Below the pieces are notes generated by a model. That model saw only the letters and a list, made by a program, of their open reading frames with translations. It searched no databases and had not been told where the DNA came from. A program made the translations under genes and the position numbers. Below, piece after piece: positions 49,439-58,462 of a stretch of DNA of 64,000 bases (position 1 is the stretch's first letter; each line of letters opens with the position of its first letter). The DNA is from Arthrobacter sp. zg-Y1110 (GTDB taxonomy: Bacteria > Actinomycetota > Actinomycetes > Actinomycetales > Micrococcaceae), in contig NZ_CP104272.1 in NCBI RefSeq assembly GCF_025244865.1, positions 1-64,000 on the forward strand. Direction: 5' to 3'.

Positions 49439-51919
49439 ATGACCGAGACCAGTGCTGCCTCCGCGGCCCGCATTCCCGGCACCGAACCCCATCCCGACAG
49501 CGCCCTGGACGCTGTGGACGCCTGGTGGCGGGCCGCGAACTACCTCTCTGCCGGCCAGATTTACCTGCGCGACAACCCGCTGCTGCGCCGACCGCTGGAA
49601 AAAACGGACGTCAAGGCGCGGCTGCTGGGGCACTGGGGGACCACACCCGGACTGAACTTCATCTACGCCCACCTGAACCGCCTGATCCGCGAGCAGGAAC
49701 GCAACGTCCTGTTCATTACCGGACCCGGGCACGGGGGCCCTGCCAATGTCGCGAATGCCTGGCTGGAGGGCACCTACTCGGAGATCTACAGCCACGTGGG
49801 CCGGGATGAGGAAGGGCTGCGCACCCTGTTCCGGCAGTTCTCCTACCCCGGCGGAATCCCCAGCCATGCGGCGCCGGAAACTCCCGGATCCATCCACGAG
49901 GGCGGTGAACTGGGCTATTCCTTGGCCCATGCCTACGGGGCGGTCTTCGACAACCCGGACCTGGTGGCTGCCACGGTGATCGGCGACGGCGAGGCCGAAA
50001 CCGGTCCGCTGGCCGCCAGCTGGCATTCCAACAGCTTCCTCGATCCGGCCGTCGACGGAGCGGTGCTGCCCATCCTGCACCTGAACGGCTACAAGATCGC
50101 CAACCCCACCATCCTGTCCCGGATGCCCGAGGAACAGCTGCTGAAACTGCTTGAGGGCTACGGCTACCGCCCATATGTGGTGACCGTGGAGGATCCGGCC
50201 GCCGTCCGGCAGGCCCACGAGGACTTCGCTGCCGTGCTGGAGACCTGCCTCGCGGAAATCACCGCGATCCAGGAGCCGTACCGCACCGGCGAAAAAACCG
50301 CGGTGACCCCGGACGTCCCCGGCGCCGACACCATGGAGCAGCACGCTCCGCGCTGGCCGATGATCGTCTTCCGCTCGCCCAAGGGTTGGACCGGGCCGGC
50401 CGTCGTCGACGGACTCCAGGTCGAGGGCACCTGGCGTGCGCATCAGGTGCCGCTGTCCGAAATCCACGACAACCCGGAGCATCTGGCCCAGCTGCAGGAA
50501 TGGCTGCAGTCCTACCGGCCAGAGGAACTGTTTGACGCTGACGGCCGGCTTGTCGCAGGGATTGCCGCCCTGGCTCCGGAAGGGGACCTGCGGATGAGCG
50601 CGACGCCGTACGCCAACGGCGGGCGCCTGCTGCAGGACCTGCACCTGCCGGAGTACGCCGACCATGCGGTGAAGATCGATCATCCGGGCTCCGAACGGGT
50701 CAGCCCGATGTTTAACCTGGGCGGATACCTGCGCGAAGTGATCCGGAAGAACCCGTCCAACTTCCGGATCTTCGGGCCGGATGAAACAGCGTCCAACCGG
50801 CTGCAGGCCGTCTACGACGTCACGGACAAGGCCTGGCAGCAGCGGATTGAGGACCTCGACGAACACCTGGCCCGCAGCGGACGCGTGGCCGAGGTACTCA
50901 GCGAGCACCTGTGCGAGGGCTGGCTGGAGGGGTACCTGCTGACCGGCCGGCACGGCGTCTTCAACTGCTACGAGGCATTCGTGCACATTGTGGATTCCAT
51001 GTTCAACCAGCACGCCAAGTGGCTGAAGGTCAGCCGCGGGCTGAGCTGGCGCCAGCCGGTCGCGTCGCTCAACTACCTGCTCTCCAGCCACGTCTGGCAG
51101 CAGGACCACAACGGGTTCTCGCACCAGGATCCGGGCTTCATTGACCATGTGGTGAACAAGAAGGCAGACGTCATCCGGGTCTACCTGCCGCCGGACGCCA
51201 ACACCCTGCTGGCCGTGGCCGGGAACATCCTGGACAGCAGGGACCGGGTAAACGTGGTGGTCTCCGGCAAGCAGCCGGCGCCGGTCTGGCTGGATCCGGA
51301 GCAGGCGCTGCTGCATGTGGAGCGCGGCGTCGGGATCTGGGACTTTGCCGGCAGCGAGGCCTCCGGTCCGGGCACCCGGACCGATCCCGACGTCGTGATG
51401 GCCTGCGCGGGCGACGTGCCCACGCTGGAAACCGTGGCCGCGGCGGCGCTGCTGAAGGAACACCTGCCGGATCTGAGGATCCGGGTGGTCAACGTGGTGG
51501 ACCTGATGGTGCTGCAGGACCCGCGCGAACATCCGAACGGGCTTCCGGACCGGGATTTCGACACCCTGTTCACGCAGGATAAGCCGGTGATTTTCGCCTA
51601 TCACGGCTATCCCTGGCTCATCCACCGGCTGACCTACCGGCGCACCAACCACGACAACCTGCACGTGCGCGGCTACAAGGAGGAAGGCACCACCACCACG
51701 CCGTTCGACATGGCCATGCTGAACCAGATTGACCGGTTCCAATTGGCCATCGACGTGCTGGACCGGGTAGCGTCGCTGGGATCGACGCAGGCGTCCTTCC
51801 GGCAGCATTTGCAGGACGAACGGGCACGTGCCCGGCAGTACACCCGCGACGAAGGGCAGGATCCGCCGTACATCACCGGCTGGAACCTGCAGGAAGCAGA
51901 GCAGGACACGCCCGGCTAG
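49439..51919 (+). CDS. xfp: Xylulose-5-phosphate/fructose-6-phosphate phosphoketolase
   Basis: An 826-residue thiamine-diphosphate enzyme that splits xylulose-5-P (or fructose-6-P) with phosphate to acetyl-P plus a triose or tetrose. GPGHGGPA, the ThDP motif [10 protein letters not shown] and the C-terminal [23 protein letters not shown] region are intact. ATG 49439 follows GGAAAGGA; an earlier ATG has no site. It starts 38 bases after ligD but need not share function. With gluconokinase it suggests pentose-phosphate overflow. No acetate kinase is adjacent. Confidence 0.95.
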   Translation: MTETSAASAARIPGTEPHPDSALDAVDAWWRAANYLSAGQIYLRDNPLLRRPLEKTDVKARLLGHWGTTPGLNFIYAHLNRLIREQERNVLFITGPGHGGPANVANAWLEGTYSEIYSHVGRDEEGLRTLFRQFSYPGGIPSHAAPETPGSIHEGGELGYSLAHAYGAVFDNPDLVAATVIGDGEAETGPLAASWHSNSFLDPAVDGAVLPILHLNGYKIANPTILSRMPEEQLLKLLEGYGYRPYVVTVEDPAAVRQAHEDFAAVLETCLAEITAIQEPYRTGEKTAVTPDVPGADTMEQHAPRWPMIVFRSPKGWTGPAVVDGLQVEGTWRAHQVPLSEIHDNPEHLAQLQEWLQSYRPEELFDADGRLVAGIAALAPEGDLRMSATPYANGGRLLQDLHLPEYADHAVKIDHPGSERVSPMFNLGGYLREVIRKNPSNFRIFGPDETASNRLQAVYDVTDKAWQQRIEDLDEHLARSGRVAEVLSEHLCEGWLEGYLLTGRHGVFNCYEAFVHIVDSMFNQHAKWLKVSRGLSWRQPVASLNYLLSSHVWQQDHNGFSHQDPGFIDHVVNKKADVIRVYLPPDANTLLAVAGNILDSRDRVNVVVSGKQPAPVWLDPEQALLHVERGVGIWDFAGSEASGPGTRTDPDVVMACAGDVPTLETVAAAALLKEHLPDLRIRVVNVVDLMVLQDPREHPNGLPDRDFDTLFTQDKPVIFAYHGYPWLIHRLTYRRTNHDNLHVRGYKEEGTTTTPFDMAMLNQIDRFQLAIDVLDRVASLGSTQASFRQHLQDERARARQYTRDEGQDPPYITGWNLQEAEQDTPG

Positions 51920-52015
51920 TTTCACCGCCGGACGCGGTACGCGCAGGCTTCGGCGCCGCCCGTCAGGGCCGGCCGCCGTGGAAAAAGTACGATCCATCCA
52001 TCGAAGGAGAGTTCA

Positions 52016-52483
52016 TTGACCACTGATCAGACGAGTGTTGTAGTTTCCCGGGTCATCGATGCCTCGGCAGCAGACATTTTTAACCTGTTGTCCAACCCCG
52101 AGCGCCACCACGAGCTGGACGGCTCCGGCATGGTGGTTTCGGACGAGAAGACCGACCGCATTACGGCTTCCGGCCAGGTCTTCAAAATGAACATGCACAA
52201 CGAAAAAATGGGCGACTACCAGACGGAAAACCACGTCACCGGGTACGACCACAACAAGCTGCTGGCCTGGCAGACCGCTCCGGCCGGCACCGAGCCCATG
52301 GGCTGGCAGTGGGTCTGGGAACTTCAGGCCGACGGCGCCGACTCCACCGAGGTCACCCTGACCTACGACTGGTCCCACGTCACCGACAAGGAAACCCTGA
52401 AGAAGGTCTCCTTCCCGATGGTGTCCAAGGACGACCTCGAGGATTCGCTGAACAAGCTCGCCGCAGCGGTTTCCGGCGCTTAA
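52016..52483 (+). CDS. SRPBCC-family protein
   Basis: A 155-residue START-like protein: TSVVVSRVIDASAADIFNLLSNPERHHELDGSG is the usual entry. Methionine-rich KMNMHNEKMGDYQTENHVTGYDHNKLLAW follows, and a closing C-terminal helix. Ligand unknown. TTG 52016 follows AAGGAG with good spacing. It is a second, divergent member of the same superfamily as the gene at 34625. Confidence 0.88.
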   Translation: MTTDQTSVVVSRVIDASAADIFNLLSNPERHHELDGSGMVVSDEKTDRITASGQVFKMNMHNEKMGDYQTENHVTGYDHNKLLAWQTAPAGTEPMGWQWVWELQADGADSTEVTLTYDWSHVTDKETLKKVSFPMVSKDDLEDSLNKLAAAVSGA

Positions 52484-52499
52484 GGGCTTTTTCTAACGT

Positions 52500-52547
52500 A
52501 CGACGGCGGCCGGTGCCTTCCTTCGGGGAGGCGCCGGCCGCCGTCGT
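52500..52547 (+). terminator. Terminator after the second SRPBCC gene
   Basis: A long GC stem of about 20 bp (arms ACGACGGCGGCCGG and CCGGCCGCCGTCGT, with a few G-U pairs inside). A 21-base stretch of its left arm recurs inverted at 53062-53082. Confidence 0.8.
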
Positions 52548-52561
52548 TGTAGGGTGGCGCA

Positions 52562-53020
52562 ATGCGTGAAGGAACACTGATCCGTGAAGCCACTCCGCTG
52601 GATGTCCCTGCCTTGGCGCGCCTGCGGGCGGTGTGGGCGGCCGAGGGAGGCGGGGACCGTCCAGTTGATGCCGGCTTCGTCAAGGAGTTCAGCACCTGGT
52701 TGGCAGCCAACCCCCGCACGTTCTTCGTCGCCGAAGCGGATGGCGGCGATGCCCTGATCGGCATGGTGAACCTGTCGATCTTCGAGCGCATGCCGAAACC
52801 GGGCAAGCCGGCCTCCGTCTGGGTTTATCTGGCCAATGCCTACGTGCTGCCCGCGCACCGCAACGCGGGGGTGGGCAGCGCCCTGGTGTCCGCGGCGGTC
52901 GACTATTCACGGGGCATCGGGGCGGCGCGGATTGTCACCTCACCGTCGCAGGCGTCGAAGAACTTCTACGCCCGGCACGGTTTCGAGGCGGCCGAGGAGC
53001 TGGCCGTCTACCGGTTCTGA
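52562..53020 (+). CDS. GNAT-family N-acetyltransferase
   Basis: A 152-residue GNAT enzyme transferring an acyl group from CoA. The acetyl-CoA loop is VLPAHRNAGVGSALV (RxxGxG/A form), followed by SPSQASKNFYARHGFE, the conserved motif B. Substrate unknown. TAGGGT (52550-52555) ends six bases before ATG and no ribosome site is visible, so the mRNA is probably leaderless. It is bracketed by the two copies of a 21-bp inverted repeat. Confidence 0.9.
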   Translation: MREGTLIREATPLDVPALARLRAVWAAEGGGDRPVDAGFVKEFSTWLAANPRTFFVAEADGGDALIGMVNLSIFERMPKPGKPASVWVYLANAYVLPAHRNAGVGSALVSAAVDYSRGIGAARIVTSPSQASKNFYARHGFEAAEELAVYRF

Positions 53021-53038
53021 CCCGTTTTAGACGCAACG

Positions 53039-53082
53039 GCGGCGGCCGGCACCTTCCATAGGGAAGGCACCGGCCGCCGTCG
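53039..53082. terminator. Hairpin after the GNAT gene
   Basis: Stem-loop with arms CGGCGGCCGG (left) and CCGGCCGCCG (right), an inner pair CCTTCC/GGAAGG, and a two-base internal mismatch. Between convergent GNAT and SDR genes it can end both. The right half (53062-53082) is the inverted copy of 52501-52521. Confidence 0.7.
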
Positions 53083-53115
53083 GGGTAGGCCCTGAGGCCG
53101 ACGAACCAGTGGGGA

Positions 53116-54114
53116 TTAGACCGCGGACCAGCCGCCGTCGGAGGGCAGGATGGCGCCGTTGATGTTCACGCCGTCATCGCTGAGCAGGAACGTGATGGAG
53201 GCCGCGAGGTCCTCCGCCGAGGCCAGGCCCGGAATGTTCACGCGTGCCGGGGACAGGCGCGCCTCGCCGTACTCGCTGGTCTTGCCGCCCATCGGAATGC
53301 CGGTGGCTACGCCGCCCGGAGCAACGGCGTTAACGCGTATTCCTTCACGGGCATACATAAACGCGGTGCTGCGGGTGATGCCTACGACGGCGTGCTTGGA
53401 GGCGGTGTAGGCCACACCGGAGGCGGAGCCGCGCAGGCCGGCCTCGGAGGTGATGTTCACAATCGAACCCTTGCCAGCTTCGAGCATGGTCGGCAGCACC
53501 GCGCGGGTCAGGCGCATCAGGCCCTCCACGTTGACGGCGAAGACCTTCTGCCACATGGCATCGGAGACCTCGTGCAGCGGGGAGAAGTCGTCATTGATGC
53601 CGGCCACGTTGGCCAGGCCGTCGATCTTGGTACGGGCAGCGGCCATGATGCGGTCGACGGCGGCGGCGTCGGTCAGATCGCCTGCAACCGGAACAATGGC
53701 CTCGCCCAGTTCTTCGGCGAGTTCCTTGATCTTCACCTCGGCGATGTCGACGGCAATCACGCGGCCGCCTTCGCGGGCAATGCGGGCGGCGGTGGCGCGG
53801 CCGATGCCGGAACCGGCGCCGGTGACAATCACGGTGCGGCCTTCGAAGCGTCCTTCAACGGTCGGCAGGACGGTTTCGGCGATCTCGGGCATCACGCCGC
53901 CGTTGGCCTGCTTCACGAGTTCATCCACGGCAGCCTGCGGGAACTTGCCCTGGCTGAGGTCAACCAGCTGCTGCAGCTTCATGGTCAGGGCGGGGCCGAG
54001 GGTCTTCTCGTCGCTTCCGGCCTGCGCGAGCATGCCGCGGATGGCGGGGCCGCCGGCGGGGTGGTCGAGCCACTGCTGGACGGTGTTCTGGGCGGTGATA
54101 GGCGAATTGGCCAC
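53116..54114 (-). CDS. SDR oxidoreductase with N-terminal helical extension
   Basis: A 332-residue protein. The C-terminal about 245 residues are a classical SDR: VTGAGSGIGRATAARI (about 96-111), NVAG, catalytic Ser in ITSEAG, YTASK. The first about 85 residues form an unusual helical module (WLDHPAGGPAIRGMLAQAG ... LVDLSQGKFPQAAVDELVKQ), absent from ordinary SDRs. GTG 54114 follows AAAGGACC. A palindrome in the promoter and the divergent LacI-type gene imply sugar- or glycoside-responsive control. Confidence 0.9.
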   Translation of the reverse strand: MANSPITAQNTVQQWLDHPAGGPAIRGMLAQAGSDEKTLGPALTMKLQQLVDLSQGKFPQAAVDELVKQANGGVMPEIAETVLPTVEGRFEGRTVIVTGAGSGIGRATAARIAREGGRVIAVDIAEVKIKELAEELGEAIVPVAGDLTDAAAVDRIMAAARTKIDGLANVAGINDDFSPLHEVSDAMWQKVFAVNVEGLMRLTRAVLPTMLEAGKGSIVNITSEAGLRGSASGVAYTASKHAVVGITRSTAFMYAREGIRVNAVAPGGVATGIPMGGKTSEYGEARLSPARVNIPGLASAEDLAASITFLLSDDGVNINGAILPSDGGWSAV

Positions 54115-54183
54115 GAACCGGTCCTTTCAATCGGGGAGCGGCCGTAATCTGCGGCCGCCGGTATCGGCAGCTCACCACGATGG

Positions 54184-54195
54184 TTACACGTGTAA
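54184..54195. promoter_or_regulatory. Palindromic operator TTACACGTGTAA
   Basis: A perfect 12-bp palindrome centred on CG in the 181-base divergent gap between the SDR and the LacI-type gene. CG-centred palindromes are typical LacI-family operators, so the adjacent regulator is the likely ligand. Confidence 0.7.
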
Positions 54196-54295
54196 GTTGC
54201 CTGTATCGTCAGACTACCGGAGAAATCTCCAATGGATAAGGGCTGACGCCGTCGGGTTTGGGCGGGTCGCAAGGGCTAAGCGAAAGAGGGGCGGA

Positions 54296-55306
54296 ATGAA
54301 CCGCAGGGTTACGTCCACCGACGTCGCGCAGGCGGCGGGCGTCTCCCGTGCCACCGTCAGTTACGTGCTCAACGGCCGTGCCGGGCAGAGTATCTCCCCC
54401 GCGACGCAGGACCGGGTGCTGGCCGCAGCCCGCTCACTCGGGTACACGCCGTCGACGGCTGCCCGCACCTTGCGCCGCGGCCGCAGCGACCTGGTCCTGA
54501 TGCTGCTGCCGCCCGAGCCCTTGGGCCGCGCCCTGGCCATCATGATCGACGCCGCCTCCGAGGAAGTGGAACGGCAGGGACTGCGCCTGGTGGCGCACCG
54601 GCTGCCGGCGCAGGGGGGAGCGCCGTCCCTGGTGCAGTCGCTGGCTCCGGCAGCGCTGATCCTCATCACTCCGCTCGCGGAGCCGGAACTGGCAGCCCTG
54701 GCGGCCAGCGGCATCAAGGTGGCGTCCCTGCACCAGGCGTTGGAAGACCCGCTGGCGCCGGACCTCGGCATTGGGGCATGCCAGGTACAGCACCTGGCCG
54801 CGGCGGGACACCGGCGGATCGGTGTGGCAGTTCCACCGGAGTCCGGTTACGCCTGGCGGGTGGATGTCCGGCTGGCAGCCATTGCGGACGCCTGCAACCG
54901 GCTCGGGCTCCCGCAGCCCGACGTCGCCCGGCTGGGCCTGGACGCAGAGGAGGCGGCCGGCGTCGTCGACCGCTGGAGATCAGGACCGCAGCCGGTGACC
55001 GCGGCCTGCGCGTTCGACGACGAGCATGCCTTCGCACTGCTGGCCGGGCTGGCCGCGCACGGCCTGACTGCGCCGGACGACATGGCGGTGATCGGTGCGG
55101 AGGACATTCCGCTGGCGTCGCTGGCGGTTCCGCCGCTGACCACCGTACGGATGGACGCCCGGGAGTTGGGGGAACGCTTCGCGCGGATGGCAGTGGCCCC
55201 GCTGGACGCACCGCTGGATGTGCCGGAATCCGGTGCGGAAGCTACCGTGCAGCCGGCCGAGCCGGGCCTGCCTCCGGTTCGGCTGGTGCGGCGCGTTTCG
55301 GCCTGA
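54296..55306 (+). CDS. LacI-family transcriptional regulator
   Basis: A 336-residue repressor. The HTH and hinge start at the N-terminus (STDVAQAAGVSRATVSYVLNG, AARSLGYTPSTAARTLRRGRS). The periplasmic-binding-protein-like effector domain ends RLVRR. I start at ATG 54296 after AAAGAGGGG. Effector unknown. Divergent SDR and palindrome suggest it represses that gene and perhaps itself. Confidence 0.93.
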   Translation: MNRRVTSTDVAQAAGVSRATVSYVLNGRAGQSISPATQDRVLAAARSLGYTPSTAARTLRRGRSDLVLMLLPPEPLGRALAIMIDAASEEVERQGLRLVAHRLPAQGGAPSLVQSLAPAALILITPLAEPELAALAASGIKVASLHQALEDPLAPDLGIGACQVQHLAAAGHRRIGVAVPPESGYAWRVDVRLAAIADACNRLGLPQPDVARLGLDAEEAAGVVDRWRSGPQPVTAACAFDDEHAFALLAGLAAHGLTAPDDMAVIGAEDIPLASLAVPPLTTVRMDARELGERFARMAVAPLDAPLDVPESGAEATVQPAEPGLPPVRLVRRVSA

Positions 55307-55338
55307 CCGGGCGGACGCGGTTCCCCGCACGCAGCCGG

Positions 55339-56397
55339 TCAGCCGTGCGGCCAGTCAGCGACCGCCTGCTTAATGGCCTGCCGCTTGGCTGCCGATACCC
55401 GTTCCACCAGGTCGATGACCGGTTCCAGGGTGGCCCGGGAGGTGCGGGGCAGCCGCCAGGTGCCCACCGCCACGCCGTCGTCGAGCACGGCCGGGCGGAA
55501 GACCCCGTTGCCGCCCGGGACAATTGCCGCCAGCATCGCCGGGCTGGCAACCAGGGAACGGTCCGCGTAACCGAGGATCCACTCATCGAAGGCCGGCACC
55601 AGTGACACTCCCGAAGGTTCCGGAATCTCCGGCTCACCGATGATCCACGCCGGCAGGCCCTCCATTTCCACCTGGACCAGATCCGCCACGCCGGCCGCCG
55701 CCTTGCGCACCATGGTTTTGGGCAGTTTGGTCCACCAGGCCAGATCGTTCTCCGTGACCGGCCCCCGGGCGAGCACGAAGCCGCGGACCACCGCGGCCAG
55801 GCCGGCTTCGTCGGCCGCGCCGGGGTCGACGGCCCGCGGTGCCGTGAGGGTGAGGAGCTGCTCGGTACCGGTCTCGAAGAACTGTCCCCAGTGCGCCAGG
55901 CCCTCCACGCAGAGGTGCATCAGCAGGTGGTATCCGCGGCCGTCGGAGGTGTTGATCCCGGCAGCTTCCCAGAGTTCCAGCGCTTCGGAGCGCCGCAGGG
56001 GCCGATCGCCCAGGGCTTCGCGCAGGGTGTCCCGGCCCCGCGCGAGGACCGTCTCCTCAAGCCCCAGCTCGGCCCGGCGGCGGGCAGCCATGCTGCGGAT
56101 CCGTTCCGCGGTGAAGGTCAGCAGTGTCGCCAGCTGCTCCGGAGTGGTTGCGAACAGGGTGCCGCGCATCGGCCAGCCGCGCACCAGCTCACCGCGGTCA
56201 AATGCGTTCCGGACGTCCTGGACGGTGGTTCCGGGGCGGGAACGGACGGCAATGGCCCGCAGCACCGCGGGCAGGTCCTGGCCCTGGAGCGCGACGGCAC
56301 GCCGCACGACGTCGGCCGGGGACAGGTCCGAACCGCCCAGCAGCTGCGAGGAACGCCGGATCCGCCGTGCATCCTGCCCTGAAAGAGAAATGACCAC
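55339..56397 (-). CDS. Winged-helix (HTH_42, AlkZ-like) protein
   Basis: A 352-residue protein of the HTH_42 family, made of tandem winged helices. This family includes AlkZ-type DNA glycosylases for interstrand cross-links and bulky lesions, whose catalytic motif is Q-x-Q; here ALQGQDLPA (about 36-44) keeps Q-G-Q. WPMRGTLFATTPEQL and AFDEWILGYADRS are other family marks. A glycosylase role is inference; many members lack tested function. GTG 56397 is preceded by TAGCTT (56409-56404) at six bases: probably leaderless. Confidence 0.85.
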   Translation of the reverse strand: MVISLSGQDARRIRRSSQLLGGSDLSPADVVRRAVALQGQDLPAVLRAIAVRSRPGTTVQDVRNAFDRGELVRGWPMRGTLFATTPEQLATLLTFTAERIRSMAARRRAELGLEETVLARGRDTLREALGDRPLRRSEALELWEAAGINTSDGRGYHLLMHLCVEGLAHWGQFFETGTEQLLTLTAPRAVDPGAADEAGLAAVVRGFVLARGPVTENDLAWWTKLPKTMVRKAAAGVADLVQVEMEGLPAWIIGEPEIPEPSGVSLVPAFDEWILGYADRSLVASPAMLAAIVPGGNGVFRPAVLDDGVAVGTWRLPRTSRATLEPVIDLVERVSAAKRQAIKQAVADWPHG

Positions 56398-56447
56398 GAG
56401 GCAAAGCTATGCGGCACGGCGGTGCCCGGCAAGGTTCCGGCGATCGG

Positions 56448-57563
56448 CTACTGCCCCTGCTCCGCCTCCCGCGCCCGGTAAAGCTGCATCAACCGGTAAC
56501 GGCGGCCCAGGGACTCCCGGCGGGGTTTGACCGGTGCATCCTCCGGTTCGGCTGTGAGGTCGATGTGTTCCTTGCCGAAACGCCAGAGCAGCAGGTCATC
56601 GAGCAGCCGGTCCGGTCCGGGGGAGTAGCGGTGGTCCAGGGCCGCGCGGACCTTGGTGATGGCCTCGGCCTGCAGCAGCCCGGCCAGGTCCATGGTGGTC
56701 TTCATACCGTGCGCAGCCAGCATTTCCGCTGCCCAGCCCCAGTCATCACCGGACTTGCGGTTGACGTGCGGGAGCAGCGTCATCCAGATGTCCCGGATCC
56801 GGTTCGGAGTCAGCGGCGCACTGCCCTGGCCCTCCTCGTCCCAGAAGCCCGTGACGGTTTCGTACCGTTCGTGCAGCTCGGCGAAGGCGGTTTCCACCGT
56901 CTCCAGCATGGCTGCGGTTGCCGTGAACTGCCGGTCGAAATACGGGCTCCAGGCCCGCGGATCACCGGCCTTGAACCGGATGTCGTGTTCGATCTCGGAC
57001 CAGGCATGGGCCAGCACGGTACGGATCTGCACTTCGAACAGGTAGCTGCCGTTGGGCCGCTGGTCCGGTTCCAGCAGCTTGTGGAACTGCCGCACGGTCT
57101 CGTTCTGGATGGTCCGCAGGATCAGGTGCCGGCTGGAGTAACCGTACGTACCGGATTCGATGGAGCCAATGTCCTTCTCACGGTCGCCGCGGCAGTCGAA
57201 CTCCGCCCGCTGCCGCTTGATCAGGTTGGCCGCTTCATCCACCTCGTGCGGCAGCGTCATGATGATGCGCAGGCCTACCAGGTCGGTGAGGTTGCGCAGC
57301 GGATCCGGGAACAACAGAGTGGGAAGTTCGCCGGGGTGCTCCGGGGGCAGCATCCGGGAAGCCTTGTCCCGGAACGACTCCACGCTCTTGGTGCGCGAGG
57401 CAACGAACAGCGGCTTTACCGGGCTGTCGGCAAAGACAGCGCGAAGATTCGCTTCCATCTCCGCGGTGACCGCTTCCAATCCGGGCCGGACCCGGGCGTA
57501 CTCATCGGTACTGGCCTGGACTATGGGCCGCAGCCGCTCATCCAGTGTGTCCCACGCGCTCAA
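56448..57563 (-). CDS. RelA/SpoT-domain (p)ppGpp synthetase, small alarmone synthetase type
   Basis: A 371-residue protein with a single RelA/SpoT synthetase domain (about 50-205): SVESFRDKAS, DLVGLRIIM with the catalytic Asp, YGYSSRHLIL and the EVQIRTVLAHAWSEIEHD signature. No HD hydrolase, TGS or ACT domain, so it can make but not degrade (p)ppGpp. The C-terminal about 165 residues are helical and larger than in RelP/RelQ. TTG 57563 with AAAGGGA upstream. Confidence 0.88.
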   Translation of the reverse strand: MSAWDTLDERLRPIVQASTDEYARVRPGLEAVTAEMEANLRAVFADSPVKPLFVASRTKSVESFRDKASRMLPPEHPGELPTLLFPDPLRNLTDLVGLRIIMTLPHEVDEAANLIKRQRAEFDCRGDREKDIGSIESGTYGYSSRHLILRTIQNETVRQFHKLLEPDQRPNGSYLFEVQIRTVLAHAWSEIEHDIRFKAGDPRAWSPYFDRQFTATAAMLETVETAFAELHERYETVTGFWDEEGQGSAPLTPNRIRDIWMTLLPHVNRKSGDDWGWAAEMLAAHGMKTTMDLAGLLQAEAITKVRAALDHRYSPGPDRLLDDLLLWRFGKEHIDLTAEPEDAPVKPRRESLGRRYRLMQLYRAREAEQGQ

Positions 57564-57669
57564 AGCTGTTCCCTTTCCCCTGCCTGCCCCCCAGCCTATG
57601 GCACGGCGTTTCTCCGACTCCGGCGATAGGCTCCCTATCAGATTAAGCCCCGCGAGCAGAAGGATCGTT

Positions 57670-58428
57670 ATGCCAGCGACTGCACTGCGTATCTCCTACG
57701 GTCCGGACGCGGACCAGTACGCCGAACTTACCCTTCCGGAATGCGGTGCGGCGGCGCCGGCCGTGGTGGTCATCATCCACGGCGGCTACTGGCGCGCAGC
57801 CTACGATGCGGAACTGGGCAGGCCGCTGGCTGCGGACCTGGCCGCGCGCGGGTTTGCCGCCTGGAACCTGGAATACCGGCGGGCCGGCAAGGGCGGCGGC
57901 TGGCCGGAAACGTTCGAGGACATCTGCGCCGGAATCGACGCACTGGCGCCGGCTGCCCGGGAGCACGACGTGGATCTCTCCCGCGTCGTCTTCCTGGGCC
58001 ACTCCGCCGGCGGCCACCTGGCCGTGCTCGCCGCAGCCCGGACCGACCCGCGCGTCCTCCCGTCCGGCGTCGTCAGCTCCTCGGGCGTCCTCAACCTGGC
58101 CGAGGCCCATGAGCTGGGCCTGAGCAACGGGGCGGTGCGGAACTTCCTCGGCTGCACACCGGAAGAGGATCCCCGGCGTTTCCGGGATGCGGACCCCATG
58201 TGCGCGCTGCCGCTGCAGGTTCCCGTGTGGGCACTGCACGGCGAGGAAGACAGCACCGTGCCGCTCAGTTCCTCCAGCAGCTGGGTGGACGCTGCCCGGG
58301 CAAGCGGCACGGCGGCGCAGCTGCGCCTCATTCCCGGCGACCACTTTGCGATGATCACCCCCGGCACGCCGGCGTGGGACGCCGTCGTCGAGGCGGTCCG
58401 CGAGGCCGCCGGAATACCTGTTGTTTAA
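57670..58428 (+). CDS. Alpha/beta hydrolase (esterase/formamidase-like)
   Basis: A 252-residue enzyme: oxyanion HGGYW (about 38-42), nucleophile GHSAGG (about 115-120), acid in HGEEDSTVP and His in GDHFAM, a full triad. The HGGYW form resembles kynurenine formamidase and BD-FAE-type esterases. Substrate not determined. I start at ATG 57670 after AGAAGGA. Confidence 0.88.
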   Translation: MPATALRISYGPDADQYAELTLPECGAAAPAVVVIIHGGYWRAAYDAELGRPLAADLAARGFAAWNLEYRRAGKGGGWPETFEDICAGIDALAPAAREHDVDLSRVVFLGHSAGGHLAVLAAARTDPRVLPSGVVSSSGVLNLAEAHELGLSNGAVRNFLGCTPEEDPRRFRDADPMCALPLQVPVWALHGEEDSTVPLSSSSSWVDAARASGTAAQLRLIPGDHFAMITPGTPAWDAVVEAVREAAGIPVV

Positions 58429-58462
58429 GGAAACCCAAAGGCTGCTCTGTTAGGTTGGCAGT

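Noticed and set aside
48824..51997. A 1057-codon open frame antisense to ligD and xfp
   Set aside because: Opposite-strand shadow caused by GC bias at third positions; the sense genes have complete catalytic motifs.
53392..54147. Gly-rich plus-strand frames over the SDR gene
   Set aside because: They mirror the SDR gene; only the part after 54296 (the LacI gene) is real.
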